Of a DNA stretch of 64,000 nt, positions 63,201 through 64,000 are shown piece by piece. The stretch spans positions 62,001 to 126,000 of the forward strand of contig JBBAAG010000002.1 in NCBI GenBank assembly GCA_041658405.1. Direction: 5' to 3'. How positions within the stretch are numbered: position 1 is the stretch's first letter; every line of letters starts with the position of its first letter. The notes under the pieces were generated by a model. It had not been told where the DNA came from. It saw nothing but the letters and a program-made list of their open reading frames with translations, and made no database searches. This DNA comes from Elusimicrobiota bacterium. Its GTDB lineage: Bacteria > Elusimicrobiota > UBA5214 > JBBAAG01. The position numbers and the translations under genes are program-made.

Positions 63201-64000
63201 AACTACAAATGATATCGACGGACATCCGTTGACTTCACTTGTAACGTACCATATGACTTTAAAAACTGATAATGCCGGAGGTTCAGCATCGGATATACGC
63301 GCAACAACGTTATACTATGACGCTGACTCTCCTGCAGCTGTGAATACATTGTCAGCATTAACCGGCGCTCTGGGTAGAACTATTGAGCTTACATGGACAG
63401 TTCCGGGTGATAATTTCGGAACCATAGACCTTATCGCCGGGAGTAGTTATTATATTATGTACTCCTCCTTTTCATCACCGGATGTTTATGAAGACCCTAC
63501 GGATAGCTGGTGGGATGCACAGAAGGCAAATGCTCAGGTGGTAGTCAGCACCGGCCCTATTGCAATGAACACAGAAGCTGATTACCTACTGAACAATTTA
63601 GTAGAAAACTCAACGTACTGGATTAGGATGTGGTACCGCGATAGCGTGGGTAACTGGTCGCCATTATCAAACGCTGCTTCCGCGTGGGCACAGGTTGTGA
63701 TCATAGCGATAGATATTCCTAATACTGATAATATGTTCAACTTTGAGACCTTATCTCCCGGCGAAGTTAAGCAGACTACCAGCACTATTACTGTTAACCA
63801 CTTAGGGACTGTGTATCAGACATATAGTATAAACGTTGTTACAGGAACTGCAGGCGGAGCAAATACTGTTTGGGATGTAAGTAACACGCCTGCGGGTAAT
63901 ATTTTTGCAATCAAAGGAGTGTTTTCGTATTACGATGCACAGCCGGCAAGCGAGTATTTTAGTGAGGCAACTGATGATAATGTGCTTCTGACACCCAAAC
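57274..64000 (+). CDS. Giant secreted multidomain protein: FnIII, seven FG-GAP repeats, lamin-tail domains (3' partial)
   Basis: The frame is open from the ATG at 57274 to the end of the window, over 2240 residues with no stop. A signal peptide (~1-30, ending PCFA) is followed by a beta domain (~31-165), about five fibronectin III-like units (~165-665, many with SLTWGTI or TITWGTI), another beta region, and a fibronectin III-like unit (~850-950). Seven calcium-type FG-GAP/VCBS motifs (DFNNDG, DYDNDG and variants) start near residues 972, 1025, 1080, 1138, 1188, 1241 and 1295, which suits a seven-bladed propeller. Two lamin-tail-like domains follow (VNEIFPSG ~1575; INEVRYG ~1714), then more fibronectin III units. 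It is probably a surface adhesin or secreted structural protein. The C-terminus is not visible. Confidence 0.85.
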   Translation, partial: MPHKNGRLQKRLIPFFLILIFCMIPLTPCFAALTLTLNDGVDEGGTWTHIDPAYDWAYDDFNQGWASNGADVRGFHIGVDASAYYLYYWYCYNRSDSTYSANVGIYSGSWYYSTESQNTTQWVLQENVFQTATSAILRISGSGDGSALGTAADCFRMILINPGAPASPNVSAYTEGTTAATWSWTAGTYDARYDVAVVNRTPGGTWSAWTYHNAYVDHNVVSGTLSSLVVGQEYKIAVRTRNWHDSSNTYANLSGWAYEDEVSNVLITGTPGTPTVGDTTLTSSSLNVNIAPGSNAAVMIYAIKVTVGASTYYVQSNGTLGASAVWQTDATWGDKVVTGLSANTMYTFQAIGDAPSGKFNYGGAYVYSAEVSKYTLCLAAPTSLTWGTITTTSIYMSWNANGNAAGTTYRLEYSNDGASWLLAGETTNTYLTHSSLTPGKKYYYKVCAKNGDGTYTSYATPTPAYKYTLPNPPGTITWGTITVSSIYFSWTTNSNDSAVVYYTSHSITGTSWSAETNSANAYYDDTGLSPNTIHYYRVWTRNGDNKDSSYTAPSPTYKYTLCNTPSAPTVTAVSSTSINVVINENSNPTNTTFSIKVVHSGGTEYVQSAKTLGASAVYQTKSVWGTINVSGLTANRQYTVSVDAKNGDGTATSYSSTAAKYTYPQPANVTETNSRQTGVPYPDAIFVFTNAIGFGSNNDTGTKGTYYYRYKVSQNTSYTFTGSEEMWSASTLGISTSTAGEGTYYLHLKPYNSDNASSTQGYFGPYNYGYYYGGVPKMEDTSGNYEIFCDVFAQAGYMQFDQDLTNDATVYYALGEPGGISVLNEGGGSPVKYVYAGFYCGDFTEPGPVADLVASRADQLKLTWSSPGEDDETGTLTNGVFRIKVSTDPAYSWSFADYTVAITTTATPDEAQAYYIGNLCPDATKYYAHIWTVDAHGNVSINSNEANSYAGYFTRGQDMDKQFAFSALAVADFNNDGYQDFAVSGSSQSAAPERYTYVYKNNAGASFGFFAELSALNAGQMKWLDYDNDGDQDLMNIGYTGSVLVAELMKYDSGDEMFNADGAAVTEITATAYGSIDVGDYNNDGWQDLVVTGTGTSNANLYATTKLYKNTAGMFTYDSSYSVNISSVGDNSCARFLDYDNDGDLDLIVAGNDTSFTPYTGVYRNEGSSFTEVQELTGVKWCDIASGDYDNDGYMDILVMGYTGSEASIKLYRNQNNAAAPFTDSGVSFTAGYHGHTAFGDIDRDGDLDIVYTGYVGTTMMLKIYENTGSGFTIFADDLSYSAVRYGTVGFIEADNDGDLDFIVAGRSYESPALTNITRVYENTLADTGLGSSPNTIPTAPAAASFVLIYSTVTHAITFTFPNGSDTETTDADGLYYNISAGSDTAETVNQFVPSYYANNLMGNYLRPRRPGSDNQVLLLKDVQADTSYYYRVQTIDSGLKASAWSSSVMVVSSQCPAAVTTLGVTQAWASGYVSLSWVAPGDNGWNDTLTDGRYLIKYSNTGEITNWDSPPSPTYTLYIATTTEPYANQMCYITCLVPGATYYFRMKTSDKRGYWSDMSNSTSTYAQPEGLVMVNEIFPSGGANVNWVELYSRFGNTIDLSGWKVKYTSGTLDTMANNIYYDIWAIENGTALSYNTVVTTSSWYDMQVTSGMVRIIDQFNNFVSTLQYPSLYTDDANKPISFARISDGNTYFERDPTPTCNLVNSVSNNIKINEVRYGLLNDEFVEFKSNNASASEVLTNYSLRNKRGVASTDPYWRPLRFTAGIDTSGFNSRNYSSFSSSDTNELTEESTDYYTWDFCMSNNAGAGLDAAGDFVVLENASGQAVDRVQWWHTDVGYDTGYMNYTGANVNTYPTYTSGNLAAPRSIGRVTDGTDTDNDANDFTTINPSNEGGKNTDAGFSNTLAMPVNDQYLSRTFTIKFTLGGDSSGGVFDTVRFDALPNDNTTDYYSPHYYRLTDMDINLATLTQQTTSLAGITTNDIDGHPLTSLVTYHMTLKTDNAGGSASDIRATTLYYDADSPAAVNTLSALTGALGRTIELTWTVPGDNFGTIDLIAGSSYYIMYSSFSSPDVYEDPTDSWWDAQKANAQVVVSTGPIAMNTEADYLLNNLVENSTYWIRMWYRDSVGNWSPLSNAASAWAQVVIIAIDIPNTDNMFNFETLSPGEVKQTTSTITVNHLGTVYQTYSINVVTGTAGGANTVWDVSNTPAGNIFAIKGVFSYYDAQPASEYFSEATDDNVLLTPK

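Noticed and set aside
57683..63785. Several short open frames on both strands in the last 6.5 kb (for example 59947-60237 minus and 60566-60811 plus).
   Set aside because: They are shadows of one plus-strand frame without a stop from 57274 to the window end, which encodes recognisable repeat domains.

Overview
The window reads as a chromosomal segment of a Gram-negative (diderm) bacterium from a poorly cultured lineage. The evidence is a PorV/PorQ-like outer-membrane beta-barrel, secreted proteins with FlgD-like C-terminal domains of the type used as sorting signals in type IX-like secretion, a DUF2723 protein, and an unusual density of TPR-carrying polytopic membrane proteins. The mix resembles Elusimicrobiota-type or neighbouring candidate phyla, but no marker gene here fixes the taxonomy. 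Starts overlap or abut stops almost everywhere. I see no convincing tRNA, rRNA, insertion sequence, CRISPR array or phage structural gene.

Layout. (1) 1-1739: the C-terminus of a secreted protein, then a PorV-like protein whose signal-peptide region contains a 79-bp palindrome. (2) 1740-2555: a palindrome-rich gap and a hicB-hicA toxin-antitoxin pair. (3) 2558-10753, minus strand: a housekeeping run of LeuB-family dehydrogenase, family 4 uracil-DNA glycosylase, priA, a DUF2723-TPR membrane protein, def, fmt and a DUF116 protein. (4) 10871-57273, mostly plus strand: a large surface and membrane locus. (5) 57274-64000: a giant secreted protein with no stop before the window end.

The core of the locus is nine paralogous fibre-like secreted proteins in three consecutive triplets. 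All share the same N-terminal module (motif NYQGRY) and beta-repeats of the VGIGTTNP type seen in tail-fibre-like proteins. Each triplet has its own C-terminal module: tail-collar-like (12896-16775), C1q-like (21536-26479), or a long form ending in a DxAE...GDxLTSS domain (31173-38408). Each triplet is preceded by a strong sigma-70-type promoter, and two of these promoters are near-identical. Between and after the triplets lie a GH10-like hydrolase with about seven fibronectin III domains, and twelve polytopic GT-C-like genes: five of a DxDxWWHLK-TPR family, five of TMTC type (one of them lacking its TPR half, which is encoded just upstream) and two YfhO-like. A thirteenth, DUF2723-TPR, lies in the housekeeping run.

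Working model (inference): the secreted fibres and multidomain adhesins are exported and displayed on the surface, possibly through the PorV/FlgD-type route, and the TMTC-like and other GT-C-like proteins modify them or make their glycans. The paralogues appear to diversify by tandem duplication and DNA-level exchange.
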